From contig DAWAJD010000005.1 of NCBI GenBank assembly GCA_052289195.1, positions 1-64,000 of the forward strand: 64,000 bases of DNA, read 5' to 3'. Origin of the DNA: UBA4644 sp900555855. GTDB taxonomy: Bacteria > Bacillota > Clostridia > Oscillospirales > Butyricicoccaceae. Numbering within the stretch: position 1 is the stretch's first letter; every line of letters begins with the position of its first letter. This document shows positions 23,190 to 32,799 of this stretch, piece after piece. The notes beneath the pieces are model-generated. The model was not told the origin of the DNA and did not search any database. It saw only the letters and a program-made list of their open reading frames with translations. The translations under genes were made by a program, and so were the position numbers.

Positions 23190-23844
23190 AAAGGGTACAG
23201 TAACCCTACGATACGCCGCCATCTTGCAGGTGCTGACCGATGCAGGCGTTGACTGGGCGGATGTGCGCTCTGCACTTGCGGCGCATAGCAGCGAGGGCAT
23301 CTATTACCGTACTGACCATCATTGGACGAGCCTTGGGGCCTACTATGCCTATTGTGCGTGGCGCGGTATTGAGCCTACGGCGGGCGAATGGACGCAGGAA
23401 GTACTCTGCGATGATTTCTACGGTACAACTTGGAATAAAGTCCCGCTGCCCTCTGTCCCCGCCGAGGAGATCACCGCATGGTATAAGCACATAAATAGAA
23501 GTGTGTCCTACAACAACGGTCAGTATGAGACGGACAGCATCTACGAGCGGAAATACCTGTCCGGCAGCGACCAATACGCCGTATTTCTCAACTCCAATCA
23601 GGCGCAGACTGTCATTGAGGGCAGCAGCAAGAGCGGCAAGCTACTGCTCATTAAAGATTCCTACGGCAACACCTTTTCCCAATTCCCCGTGGAGGACTAT
23701 GCGGAAGTCCATGTGATCGACCTCCGCTTTTTCAAGGGTGATGTGGTGGAATACGCCAAGGAAAACAGCATTACCGATACGCTGGTGCTGTATGGTGCGC
23801 AGGGGTTTGCGGGAGATAAGAACCTGCAGGCTGCTAAAGGCTAA
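23190..23844 (+). pseudogene. 5'-truncated DHHW-family (SGNH-like) gene
   Basis: An open frame encoding about 205-215 residues that starts inside a family. YYRTDHHWTSLGAYYAYCAWRG carries the family-defining DHHW motif (near residue 30 of the TTG-initiated form), followed by LLIKDSYGNTFSQFPVEDYAEVHVIDLRFF, the second SGNH-like block with the Ser-Tyr-Gly-Asn motif. Full DHHW proteins are roughly 350-400 residues, so the first half is gone. Its frame runs back into the direct repeats, and no ribosome site precedes the TTG at 23224. DHHW proteins resemble AlgX-type O-acetylation enzymes. Confidence 0.75.
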
Positions 23845-24204
23845 TTTGTTTGGCCCGTTTCAGGCCGTGTACCGATAGCCACAAGACCGCTTACATTTCT
23901 TTGTCATCGCATTGTCGGCTCCGAGGGCATCTGCGATCTTCGTTGTGCTTCCGCCTTTTTAAAGCGTATAGCAACGCAGGCAAAGCAAAAGATTTTTTAT
24001 AAACTATAGCGGCGCAGAATATGACTGGACAGTAAATGAATTTCCAGTTATACTCTGCGCCGCTGAATACGATCGTTAAAAATAGCCGTGTATGGGAAGG
24101 GCTTGAACCGCGGTACTGGCCCATATAGGGAAGCAAGCACACGGAAAGAATGGAATAGGTAGAGCGAAATATACGCAATATGCCGGGTGAAAAGAATCTA
24201 ATTG
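23845..24204. other. Gene-free stretch with one long hairpin
   Basis: AT-rich relative to the flanks and without a credible gene. It holds a 57-bp imperfect palindrome at 24008-24064 (AGCGGCGCAGA / TCTGCGCCGCT outer arms, CTGG/CCAG inner arms). This might end transcription of the cohesin gene from the minus strand, although no T-run follows. Confidence 0.55.
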
Positions 24205-26259
24205 CTATTTGAACTCGAAAATTATTGGATCATCCAGAGGAATCCATTCTGTTGTCAGATAGAGCAGCTTCAGTTTTACGGCACCAAGGCAGCACTTGAC
24301 AAAGGTGTTGATTTGGTTTGGAGACTGGGAACTGATATCCTGCAAAGCCAGCATTTTTCCGGCGCTGCCATAGACGGCCAACAACATTTTCCCTTCGCAG
24401 ATATCGTCATCCGAAACTGAGCCAAAAAAGTGCAGCGTTCCGTCCGTGGAAATCGTCGCAGAAACCATGGGTCCGGTGGCAGGGATTACCGCCTGCGCGA
24501 CCAGGATCTTCCGGCAAACTGCACAGTGCTTTCCTTCTGTTAGTCCGGTTTTGGTGCAGGTAGGTGCGACGGCCTCATCTATGACCTCTTGATGCCCTGC
24601 CGCCGGAACGGCGACCTGTTTGACCAGCACGGTCCCGCACTCGGCACAGTGCTGGCCGCGGGTCAAGCCCGGAACCGTGCAGGAAGGCGCGACGGCGTCA
24701 TCATCGACCGCCCGATGTCCCACCGCTGGAATTTCCACATAAGTGGAATAGCTGCAGCGAGTGCAGGCGTCGTATTCGTTCCACCCGATCTGGGTGCAGG
24801 CGGCGGGCTGGGCCGCGTGAGAAACGAGGTCATGCCCAAGCGCGCCCCGCTCGGCTTGCGGCTTGAGGATCAGTCCGCAGGAGCATTGCAACCCTTCGGT
24901 CAACCCGTGCTCCACGCAAGTGGGTTCTACGGCGGGAAGGACCGTGGCTATATGCACGGAGATCGTTTTTGGAACGGCTTCTACTGTTAGCGGGGTTTCC
25001 TGAGCGGAAATGGCACTGTCCATGATCGGCGTAACGACGGTTTCCGCGGGGCAATCGCCTTTGGCCTTGAAACGCAGTGCCAGCGTGGTGAACGCTTCTG
25101 TTAGCGCACTTCCTGCATAAGCTAAGCGTACCGTCCCCGGCGTTTCACTATTGATCAAAAAGACCCCATTGCCGACGGTTGGCGCGGTACCGCTAAGATA
25201 TTCCAACACATCTGTGTCATAGAACACATCCAACACCATCGCTGCGATACCACTGTTTTCAGATAGGACAGCTGCGAGATCAAATGCATCGCCGGCGCGG
25301 ATATGCGTCGCGGAAAGTTGGAGCTCAAGGGAATGCTGTTCCTTGGGCTCGGCAGGACGGAGGATATGTATCTGTGCAAAACCGCCGCTGCTTACCAGCG
25401 AATTCCTGCGGGTGTCGATCAATTCTTGTACAGAGAAATTGATTTGTGCCGTACCCGATTCTTTTGCGGCAAAGGTCAGCGTCATCAGTGTTCCGCAGGA
25501 GAGCGCATCTGTTGTAAGATAAGTCACAGAGACATACCCTTCCGTTTCTCGGTTGACTTGAAAAAGCGCGTTCAGCTCCTTCAAGGCTCCGGCGGGCTGA
25601 ATGTCCTGCAAAGACAGCAGGCATTCATCATACTGGAAACGGATAGTCCCACCCGCCATGTCTTTGGAATCTGTGGTGCTGAGCGACAATGTTATTGTAG
25701 CACCCACATCAATCATCGTTTCGGACAAGCGGGGGGTTAGCCGCACGACCGGGGCTTGTGGTTTTTGGATCGAGATACTGCCGGAGCGGGCGTTGATTTC
25801 CAGAGGATATCTGCTTTTGTCCAGGGCATCACCCACCAGAAGCTCCAGCGGATAGGTTTTGCATTCAGCTGTTCCAGCCGCCTCAAAGGTCAGCCGAAGC
25901 AGCACGCCGGAACTGGAAATCCCGCTGCTGCAGATTAGCGACAGATGAAGCAAGCCGGGAGCTTCTTCGCTGCAAAGCAGCAATGTGCCCTCTCCAGAGA
26001 CTAAGGACGCCTTAGAACTGCTTAAAAAGGTTAAATTTTCACTGTCATAGCGAATATAAGCTTCCAGCGCCGCCAGGTTGGATGCATTGTCTACGCGAAG
26101 GGCCACATTGATGCTGCTGCCTTGAAATACCGTTCCGCCGGAAAGCGACAAGACTACATCGGCGGCCGCCGCAGCCCTGGGCGCTGCACAAAGCAGCGCC
26201 CCAAGGCAGAGCAGTAGAGAAAAAATCCGCCGAAAATGCAGGTGAATCATCTGTTTCAT
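24205..26259 (-). CDS. Secreted protein with three cohesin-like domains and Cys/His repeats
   Basis: A 684-residue secreted protein. Signal peptide (about 1-33, ending AAAAA). Three tandem cohesin-like domains, about 34-165, 170-302 and 309-440, each beginning with a VxLSLSxxTVxxGSSINVALRV-type strand and containing an A-x-x-x-D-V/IRYD-type core. Then four Cys repeats (about 446-600) of the pattern PTCxxxGLTEGxxCxxCG...PAxGH, and a C-terminal globular end. Cohesins bind dockerins; the gene directly upstream ends in a dockerin. Only two bases separate the protease stop from this ATG, so the two are coupled. No sortase motif, SLH domain or C-terminal membrane helix is seen, so the anchor is unclear. 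Confidence 0.82.
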   Translation of the reverse strand: MKQMIHLHFRRIFSLLLCLGALLCAAPRAAAAADVVLSLSGGTVFQGSSINVALRVDNASNLAALEAYIRYDSENLTFLSSSKASLVSGEGTLLLCSEEAPGLLHLSLICSSGISSSGVLLRLTFEAAGTAECKTYPLELLVGDALDKSRYPLEINARSGSISIQKPQAPVVRLTPRLSETMIDVGATITLSLSTTDSKDMAGGTIRFQYDECLLSLQDIQPAGALKELNALFQVNRETEGYVSVTYLTTDALSCGTLMTLTFAAKESGTAQINFSVQELIDTRRNSLVSSGGFAQIHILRPAEPKEQHSLELQLSATHIRAGDAFDLAAVLSENSGIAAMVLDVFYDTDVLEYLSGTAPTVGNGVFLINSETPGTVRLAYAGSALTEAFTTLALRFKAKGDCPAETVVTPIMDSAISAQETPLTVEAVPKTISVHIATVLPAVEPTCVEHGLTEGLQCSCGLILKPQAERGALGHDLVSHAAQPAACTQIGWNEYDACTRCSYSTYVEIPAVGHRAVDDDAVAPSCTVPGLTRGQHCAECGTVLVKQVAVPAAGHQEVIDEAVAPTCTKTGLTEGKHCAVCRKILVAQAVIPATGPMVSATISTDGTLHFFGSVSDDDICEGKMLLAVYGSAGKMLALQDISSQSPNQINTFVKCCLGAVKLKLLYLTTEWIPLDDPIIFEFK

Positions 26260-26262
26260 AGA

Positions 26263-29200
26263 TCACGCTTTCGGGGCAGTGCGAACGCTGGAGATCTCTC
26301 CGTTGACATACTGCATGACCCGCAGCACATCCGCAATATCAATCATGCCATTTCCATTGATATCCCCCCGCGCAGTCTGTTCTGCTGTGGGCGTATCCAG
26401 ACTCACGGCGATCCGCAGCATCTGCAGCGCATCCTTGAGGGTGATCAGTCCGTCGCCGTCCAGATCGCCCAGAGAATCCACATCCGCGCCCTGCTGCACG
26501 GTGATGACATAGGGCCGGGTCTCATCCCGCCCGCCGGCATAGGTCGTGCTGACGCCGTCGGTCGCCGCGATATAATATTCCAGCCCCGCCAGAGTGACGG
26601 CATCTGCCGGGAGATAGGCAAAATACTTGTCGTTGCTGGAGGCCATCTCTAGCGTGTTCCAGCTCGCTGCCCCAACGGTGCGGTAATGCAGCGTCACGCC
26701 GGTGACGGCCACATTGTCGGTGACCAGGGCGCTGATCTCCAGCTTTTTGCCGGTGACGGCAGAGAAGACCGGCGTATGCACCACCTGGGGCGCTTCCACA
26801 TCCTTCGCCACTACGCTCACCCGGCCGGAGGGCTGAGACTCCGCCGCGCCCACATCGGTGGGGACCACGGTGAAGCTGTAGTAATACCGTTTCCCGCCTT
26901 CCACATCCGAATCGACGAAGGCGCCCAGGGTGCGGCCCTCGGCCGTGGGATCCTCCTCCGGAAGGATGACGGAGCTGTTCAGTTTGCGGGTCTCGCCGTT
27001 TTCGCTGTCGGCCCGATAAACATTGTAGCCGGCCAGCGTGCCGTAATCGTCCTGGGTCCAGGTCAGATGGACGCCGTCGGCCTCCGCAGCACCCTGCATG
27101 ATCATCGCTTGGGCGGAACTGGTGTCGATCCGGAAGGAGAAGCGGCCCCAATCCTGATAGAGCTTGAGGTGGCTGCCGTCCTCCGCCGCGGCCGAGCGGC
27201 CGTTTCCGATGGACCAGAACTGATAGCCGTTTTCGATGATGGTGCGCAGAGTGGTGGTCCCCTGCCAGGTGCGGGCATCGGTGTAGGCTCCCGGGACCTC
27301 ATAGTCGGCATAGGGATAGGCGCTGCCGAAGCGCACCTCCAGCGGGATGTCCGTGTCCATATCCCGGTTGAAGCGGACGGTGAAAGTCACCTCCTCGTTG
27401 GCGACCACTGAGACAGGTTTGCCGCTTTTGTCCGTCAGACTGACGCCGGCCACGCAGGGCCAGACATCCTCGGGAATGGTCTCCAAAATCGTCCCCTCGT
27501 TGATGCGCGCCAGCGTTTTGAAATCGCGGTTGTCGATGATCTGCTTGTCGATCGCCGCTTTTTTGGCGCTTTCGCTCATGCCGTCTGTGCCCCAATAGTT
27601 GCCGCCGAGGCCGATGACGGTATCGGAGTTCCCGTCCGGAGCCTGGATGCGCAGCCATTTTTCCACATCGGTCTCGGTAAAGCGGTTGAGGATGGCATTG
27701 TGCCAGAAGGTGGTGTTATAGCCCTGGGCGCAGAAATCATCCCAGCGGGCCAGGATCTTTTCCGCGGTCCAGGTGCGCGCGGCCACGGCATCGTCATCGG
27801 TGACAGCGCCGGAGGGCAGCGTGCTCTGGGTCTGCAGCAGCAGGGACTGCGCCGTATAGGTCAGCGGCAGCTCCTCCTGCGCCGAGAAGGTGAAGGTGAC
27901 GGTGATCGCGCCGTTTCCGTCGCCAAACTTGGTCACCAGGGCGTTTTGGGGGATCGTCAGGGTATATTCCACCCCTTCTTCAAAGCCCAGGGCGGCGGTG
28001 ACGGTCAGCTTGTCCAGCCGGAGCTCCGCCTTCCCCAGGGAAACGCTGTTCCCGTCCCCATCCCGGAGAGTGATGGACCGGAAATTGCTCCCCCGGATCA
28101 GATATTCGTTGAAATCCAGCACCAGCTCCTGTTCAGTCAGCACATCGCCTGCGCCCGTGTTGGTGCCCGTCAGGGCAAAGGGCTCTTCGTTGGGCTGCAG
28201 ACCCAGCAGCACCCGCACGGGGGTGTAGCGGTCCTCGGTGGAGAGGTCGGCCAGCTGGCGCTGATTATTCCGACCCATGCCGTAGAGTTTCCCGTCCGCG
28301 GTCTGGATAAAGGTGTTGTCATCAAACATGAAGATGGATTCCGCATTTTCGATGCCCGGGAGGGCGGTGTATTCCGAAACGGAATCGACATCAGCTCCCA
28401 GACCCAAGGCACCATAGTTGTTTCTGCCCTTGCCGTAGACGATGCCATCTTCCAAGTAGAAGCTCCGGTAATCGTTCACCAACTCATGCTCCGCTGTCTT
28501 TGCCACAGTTTTCCGACAACTGGTCCTGTTGTAAACTGCATAAGAATCCTCGAATTCGACGGTATAATTGCTGGAATCATGATTTTTTTCAAGTCCCACT
28601 GCGTCGCTGCAGACCAGCATTGGGTCGGTATCATAGTCGGCATAATAGACCTCGCCCGACTGGGTGAGCATGGCCACACCCTCATAGCTGGAAACAATCT
28701 TCGTCACTTGGGAAACACCGAGAATTTGTCGAGGCGCGTTCATGTATCTCCATGTCCAAACGCTCCCATCGGCCTTTAGTGCACAATTGTAATCATTATA
28801 GTACCCAACAACTTCCGCGACATCCGTCAAAAAAGCTGTTTGCTTAACTGCGCCCTGACTAGAATAACAATCCAACGCCCCGTCCGAGTGGAGGACAAAA
28901 AGATCATTCCACACTGCCACACCCCTCGCATCTTCAACGGGCAGCTGCTCCGGAACGATCAATTTGTCACCCCAGCGCCACAGACTCCCGTCATCTAAAA
29001 TGCAATAATAATTAGAATGGTTTTTGAATATATCCACCACCCGAGACCTGGATTCCCCTTCCGTGACGCAGACGGTGATTTCCGCATATAGATCCGTCCC
29101 GTGGGCCGTGGCGCGGAGGGTGGCGCTGCCGGTTTTTTCCTTGATCAGTGTGCCGGTCTCATCCACATAGCAGATCTCCGGGTTGGAGGATTCCCAGATC

Positions 29201-32200
29201 ACCGTCTGGTCGGTGGCGTTGGCCGGTTCAATGACCAGGCCCAGGTCATCCTCTTCCGCGCCCAGGGCCGTAAAATAGATGTTTTCCGCAAAGCGGATAT
29301 CCGTGACCGGGCACACGACCTCCACCTCCACCTGGGCGAAGACCTCCGGCGCCGTTTCCGATGCCACTGTCACGGTGGCGGCACCGGGGGCCACGGCGGT
29401 GAGCATCCCGCGGGAGTCCACGGTCACCACATCCTCGTCATCGGAAGAGAAGGAGATGCCGGTCCGGGTGGTGTTTGCCGGCTCCAGCCGGCAGGTCAGT
29501 TTCTGCCGGGTCCCAACATTCATCCGGAGCGCGGTTTGGGTCGGGACGATGGCCGTGATGTCCACCAGGTCCACCACATGGACGGTGACGTCCCGCCAAA
29601 CCGACCCGTCGGGAGAGGAGATGCGGATAACAGCGTCTCCCTGGGCCAGAGGCTGAATCCGCCCCTCGGCGCTGACCTGGGCGATCTCCGGGTTGAGGGA
29701 TTCATAGCACAGCTGCAGCGCGTTGGCCGTCTCGCTGGGCTGGACCGTGGGCTGCAGCCCATAGGTCATCCCGGTGTCCAGGGTCAGCTCGTCCTGCTCC
29801 ACCAAAATATCTGTGATCTCGGCGCAGGGAAGAATAATATCATAATAAAAATTATCAATCAGCGCAAGCGCACCGCCCAACGATTCGGCGAATCGGCGCA
29901 GAACAGGTTCGGACACCCCATAAACACGAACCCTGGTGGTCCCGGTGTCCGGGTCATAGCGGACCTGCTGCACTGAAAGATAGGAGTTTCCGCTGCTTGC
30001 CTTGTAGCTGCTAGTGACGGTATCTCCACTCTTGTCCCGGTTGTTGTTGCCGTAGAAAACGCAGTCTTCATAGCGGCCCGCAAATTGGATTCCACAATCT
30101 ACGAAGATACAGCTTTCGTAGTTGCCGTAGCTGCGGTCGGAAAAATAAGTGTCCCCTAACTTATAGAATGCGCAGCATTCTGCCGTTGTGATGCGAAAAG
30201 TCAGAGAGCCATAACTTGTGCGCACCGTTCCGCCGTCCAGATAGCGATAATAGACTTGCCGATCATTATAATTCCTGCGAAATTCGCATCCGTAAGCCGC
30301 GGAGATGCTGCGATAAGTACTATACGGATTGTCGTTGCTGGAAAAATACCCGTTCACCACATCCGTATAGCGCAGGCTGACATAGCCTTTACCGGATTCA
30401 TAGATCTCTACGCGGTAGTTGCTCATGAGTTCGCTGGGGAAGAGACGCACATGGTCCTCCTCCGTGCCCTCACACAGGAGCGTGCCGCGGACATTGAGGT
30501 AGGTGATGGCCGTATCGGCATAGGCGTCGTGGGGATCGTCGGACCAGAACTGGATCTGGGTCCCGGCCTCCACCGTCACGGTGACGCCGGGCTTGATCTC
30601 CGTGGCGTTGGGGATGATGTAATAATTTTCCCGGGTGAGGGTCATGTCGTGGTCGATGACATCCGGCAGGATGACGCCCCGGCGCACATCCAGCGTGATG
30701 GCGCTAAAGCTGGTGTAATCGGCGTCGTCCTTTTCATTCAGCCCATTTTTCGCCGAGATGCGGACATTGACCTTGAGGATGTAATCATTGGGGCAGTCCT
30801 TGGTCACCCGCATCAGGAAGGGGTGCTCCCAATCCAGAATGAACTCGCCATCCTGGATTTTGCCGCAGTCCTGGGTGGAATAGGTCCCCACGCTGCCATA
30901 ATTCATGACGGCGCTTTCGCCCCAGGTCTCACCATCGGCAGAAAACTGCACATAATTGCAGGGGAGACCGGCCTCGCTGTAGGTGTCCACCGTCACCATG
31001 GTGTCCCGGCTCATGCCCCAGCGGTTGCGCAGGGTGAAGCCCAGGGCGACGGTCTCTCCCGCGTCGATAACGCCATCGCCGTTGTTGGCCTCGCTGTATT
31101 TGGACAGGTCAAAGACCATGTAGTCCGAAAGACTGATCTCCGGCTGGGGGAGCCTGGTGAAGGCCTCGTAGAGATTGACGATGGCCGGGAGGTTGTGCGA
31201 GCCGTGTCCGGACGGCGTCGGGTCATAGCACTGAGCGTGCTTTTCCGAAGTGGCGGCCAGCTGCCCATAGATAAATTTGGTGGGATATTTCCCCGGGTCG
31301 CTGTAATACCCTCGCAGCAGCGCCGCCATGCCGGAGACCAGAGGCGCGGCCATGGAGGTCCCGCTCCAGGTGGCATAGCGGTCGCCGGGGATGGTGGAAA
31401 CGATGTTTTCACCGGGGGCATAGAGCTCATATTCCACATTGTTGTAGGCGATGCTGTCGTAGTTCGTGAAACTGGACTCCACGCCGCTGCGGTCCACGCT
31501 CATGACGCCCAGAACATAGGGCAGCGCGGCGGGATAACTGGGTACCGCTCCGTTGGGCAGCCCATCATTCCCCGCGCTGGCCACCAGGACGCAGCGGGTA
31601 TAGGCCTTTTCCAGCGCGTCCTGCACCGCGATGGAACAGGCCGAGCCGCCAAAGGACATGTTGATCACATCCGCGCCATTGTTATAGGCATAGAGGATCG
31701 CCTTTGCGATGGCGTCCTGGTGGAAATATCCGCTGGACATGCCGGCCTTGACAGACATGATCCTGGTGTTGAAAGCCACGCCGATGATGCCCTTAAAATT
31801 GTTGTCCGCGGCGATGACGCCGGCCACATGGGTGCCGTGACCGTGGTCGTCGCTGCCGCTGCCGCGGCCCGCCACGATGTCCACACCATAGACATCGTCA
31901 ACATAGCCGTTGCCGTCGTCATCGATGCCGTTCCCGGGGATCTCCTTTTCATTGACCCACATATTGTCCCGCAGGTCCTCGTGGGTATCATCCACACCGG
32001 TGTCGATGACGGCCACCACCACATCGGATTTGCCGCCGGGGTTTTCTCCGTGAGCCAGCAGCCAGGCCCAAGACTGCTGCACCCCGCAGTTCAGCAGGTT
32101 CCATTGGCTTTCGATCCTGGGGTTCTGAAAGAGCTTGAACTGCTCGTTGACAGCAGAATCCAGTTGGGTCTCTTCATACTGCCCCTCGGTCTGGTAGATG

Positions 32201-32586
32201 TAATTGTACTCCGCCGTCACCATCTGGTCCAGTTGGCGCAGCGCTTCCAGCGCCTGGGGCGGCAGCACGCCGCTTTCCAGGTGCGCGGTGAACCAGCGGC
32301 CTTCGTCGGTGTCAAACAGATGCTCCAGCCGAGCCACGCCGCACTGGGCCAGCGCGGGCGTGACTGCGTCTCCGCTGTCCGGCGACAGCTTGACCAGAAC
32401 ATTGTCCGACGCATAGGGGAACTCTTCCGGATCAAAGCTGTCTTCCTGAGCCAGGTCAAATGGCTCAGTCAGAACATTTTTTGCGGTCTGCGCGGGTTCT
32501 GCATTTTCGGCGTGACCGGCGAAAATCGGCGTTGCCAGGGAAAAAAGCAGAGTGACGGTTAAAAGCAAAGAGATTGCTTTTTTCAT
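26263..32586 (-). CDS. Giant secreted subtilisin-like (S8) protease with Ig-like, RCC1-like, FN3 and C-terminal dockerin domains
   Basis: A 2107-residue exoprotein. Signal peptide about 1-24; propeptide-like region to about 150; S8 catalytic domain with Asp195 (AVIDTGVD), His250 (GHGTHVAG) and Ser411 (SGTSMAAP). Then a long beta-rich region (about 475-900), three Big_2-like Ig domains (about 920-1180), an RCC1-type propeller region (about 1180-1465; DGSLWRWGD, DGSVWTW, GKGRNNYGALGLG, GMGRNNQRQL), a Big_5-like domain (about 1470-1570), a FN3 domain near 1825-1930, and a type I dockerin (about 2036-2095) with two calcium loops DLDGDGLITLKD and DINGNGMIDIAD. AGGAGG precedes the ATG. The RCC1 region and the stretch near 29830-30350 are visibly AT-richer than the rest. 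Confidence 0.9.
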   Translation of the reverse strand: MKKAISLLLTVTLLFSLATPIFAGHAENAEPAQTAKNVLTEPFDLAQEDSFDPEEFPYASDNVLVKLSPDSGDAVTPALAQCGVARLEHLFDTDEGRWFTAHLESGVLPPQALEALRQLDQMVTAEYNYIYQTEGQYEETQLDSAVNEQFKLFQNPRIESQWNLLNCGVQQSWAWLLAHGENPGGKSDVVVAVIDTGVDDTHEDLRDNMWVNEKEIPGNGIDDDGNGYVDDVYGVDIVAGRGSGSDDHGHGTHVAGVIAADNNFKGIIGVAFNTRIMSVKAGMSSGYFHQDAIAKAILYAYNNGADVINMSFGGSACSIAVQDALEKAYTRCVLVASAGNDGLPNGAVPSYPAALPYVLGVMSVDRSGVESSFTNYDSIAYNNVEYELYAPGENIVSTIPGDRYATWSGTSMAAPLVSGMAALLRGYYSDPGKYPTKFIYGQLAATSEKHAQCYDPTPSGHGSHNLPAIVNLYEAFTRLPQPEISLSDYMVFDLSKYSEANNGDGVIDAGETVALGFTLRNRWGMSRDTMVTVDTYSEAGLPCNYVQFSADGETWGESAVMNYGSVGTYSTQDCGKIQDGEFILDWEHPFLMRVTKDCPNDYILKVNVRISAKNGLNEKDDADYTSFSAITLDVRRGVILPDVIDHDMTLTRENYYIIPNATEIKPGVTVTVEAGTQIQFWSDDPHDAYADTAITYLNVRGTLLCEGTEEDHVRLFPSELMSNYRVEIYESGKGYVSLRYTDVVNGYFSSNDNPYSTYRSISAAYGCEFRRNYNDRQVYYRYLDGGTVRTSYGSLTFRITTAECCAFYKLGDTYFSDRSYGNYESCIFVDCGIQFAGRYEDCVFYGNNNRDKSGDTVTSSYKASSGNSYLSVQQVRYDPDTGTTRVRVYGVSEPVLRRFAESLGGALALIDNFYYDIILPCAEITDILVEQDELTLDTGMTYGLQPTVQPSETANALQLCYESLNPEIAQVSAEGRIQPLAQGDAVIRISSPDGSVWRDVTVHVVDLVDITAIVPTQTALRMNVGTRQKLTCRLEPANTTRTGISFSSDDEDVVTVDSRGMLTAVAPGAATVTVASETAPEVFAQVEVEVVCPVTDIRFAENIYFTALGAEEDDLGLVIEPANATDQTVIWESSNPEICYVDETGTLIKEKTGSATLRATAHGTDLYAEITVCVTEGESRSRVVDIFKNHSNYYCILDDGSLWRWGDKLIVPEQLPVEDARGVAVWNDLFVLHSDGALDCYSSQGAVKQTAFLTDVAEVVGYYNDYNCALKADGSVWTWRYMNAPRQILGVSQVTKIVSSYEGVAMLTQSGEVYYADYDTDPMLVCSDAVGLEKNHDSSNYTVEFEDSYAVYNRTSCRKTVAKTAEHELVNDYRSFYLEDGIVYGKGRNNYGALGLGADVDSVSEYTALPGIENAESIFMFDDNTFIQTADGKLYGMGRNNQRQLADLSTEDRYTPVRVLLGLQPNEEPFALTGTNTGAGDVLTEQELVLDFNEYLIRGSNFRSITLRDGDGNSVSLGKAELRLDKLTVTAALGFEEGVEYTLTIPQNALVTKFGDGNGAITVTFTFSAQEELPLTYTAQSLLLQTQSTLPSGAVTDDDAVAARTWTAEKILARWDDFCAQGYNTTFWHNAILNRFTETDVEKWLRIQAPDGNSDTVIGLGGNYWGTDGMSESAKKAAIDKQIIDNRDFKTLARINEGTILETIPEDVWPCVAGVSLTDKSGKPVSVVANEEVTFTVRFNRDMDTDIPLEVRFGSAYPYADYEVPGAYTDARTWQGTTTLRTIIENGYQFWSIGNGRSAAAEDGSHLKLYQDWGRFSFRIDTSSAQAMIMQGAAEADGVHLTWTQDDYGTLAGYNVYRADSENGETRKLNSSVILPEEDPTAEGRTLGAFVDSDVEGGKRYYYSFTVVPTDVGAAESQPSGRVSVVAKDVEAPQVVHTPVFSAVTGKKLEISALVTDNVAVTGVTLHYRTVGAASWNTLEMASSNDKYFAYLPADAVTLAGLEYYIAATDGVSTTYAGGRDETRPYVITVQQGADVDSLGDLDGDGLITLKDALQMLRIAVSLDTPTAEQTARGDINGNGMIDIADVLRVMQYVNGEISSVRTAPKA

Positions 32587-32749
32587 GGTGACCCCTCCTC
32601 ATCCTTATAAGCTACCTTAAACATACACTTATTTTTGAAAAAAACAATATGCTGGCTGCATAGTGTTTTGAAAAAGCTGCAGGGCCGCTGTCATAGAAAC
32701 TTTAGAAATTCTTTTGCTGCAGCACCTTTTCATTCCCGTTTTGTCCGTG

Positions 32750-32755
32750 TATAAT
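32750..32755 (+). promoter_or_regulatory. -10 element before zapA
   Basis: A perfect TATAAT 45 bp before the zapA ATG; 17 bp further up lies only TTTTCA as -35. Confidence 0.5.
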
Positions 32756-32799
32756 GGAAATAACTATAAACAGAAAAACTGATACAGGGGGATTGGAAT

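Noticed and set aside
23891..24178. Minus-strand frame of 95 residues downstream of the cohesin gene
   Set aside because: No ribosome site, contains the long hairpin at 24008-24064, and no family is recognisable.
30256..32562. 768-residue plus-strand frame opposite the protease
   Set aside because: Antisense shadow of the S8 domain gene, which has an intact triad, a signal peptide and a dockerin.
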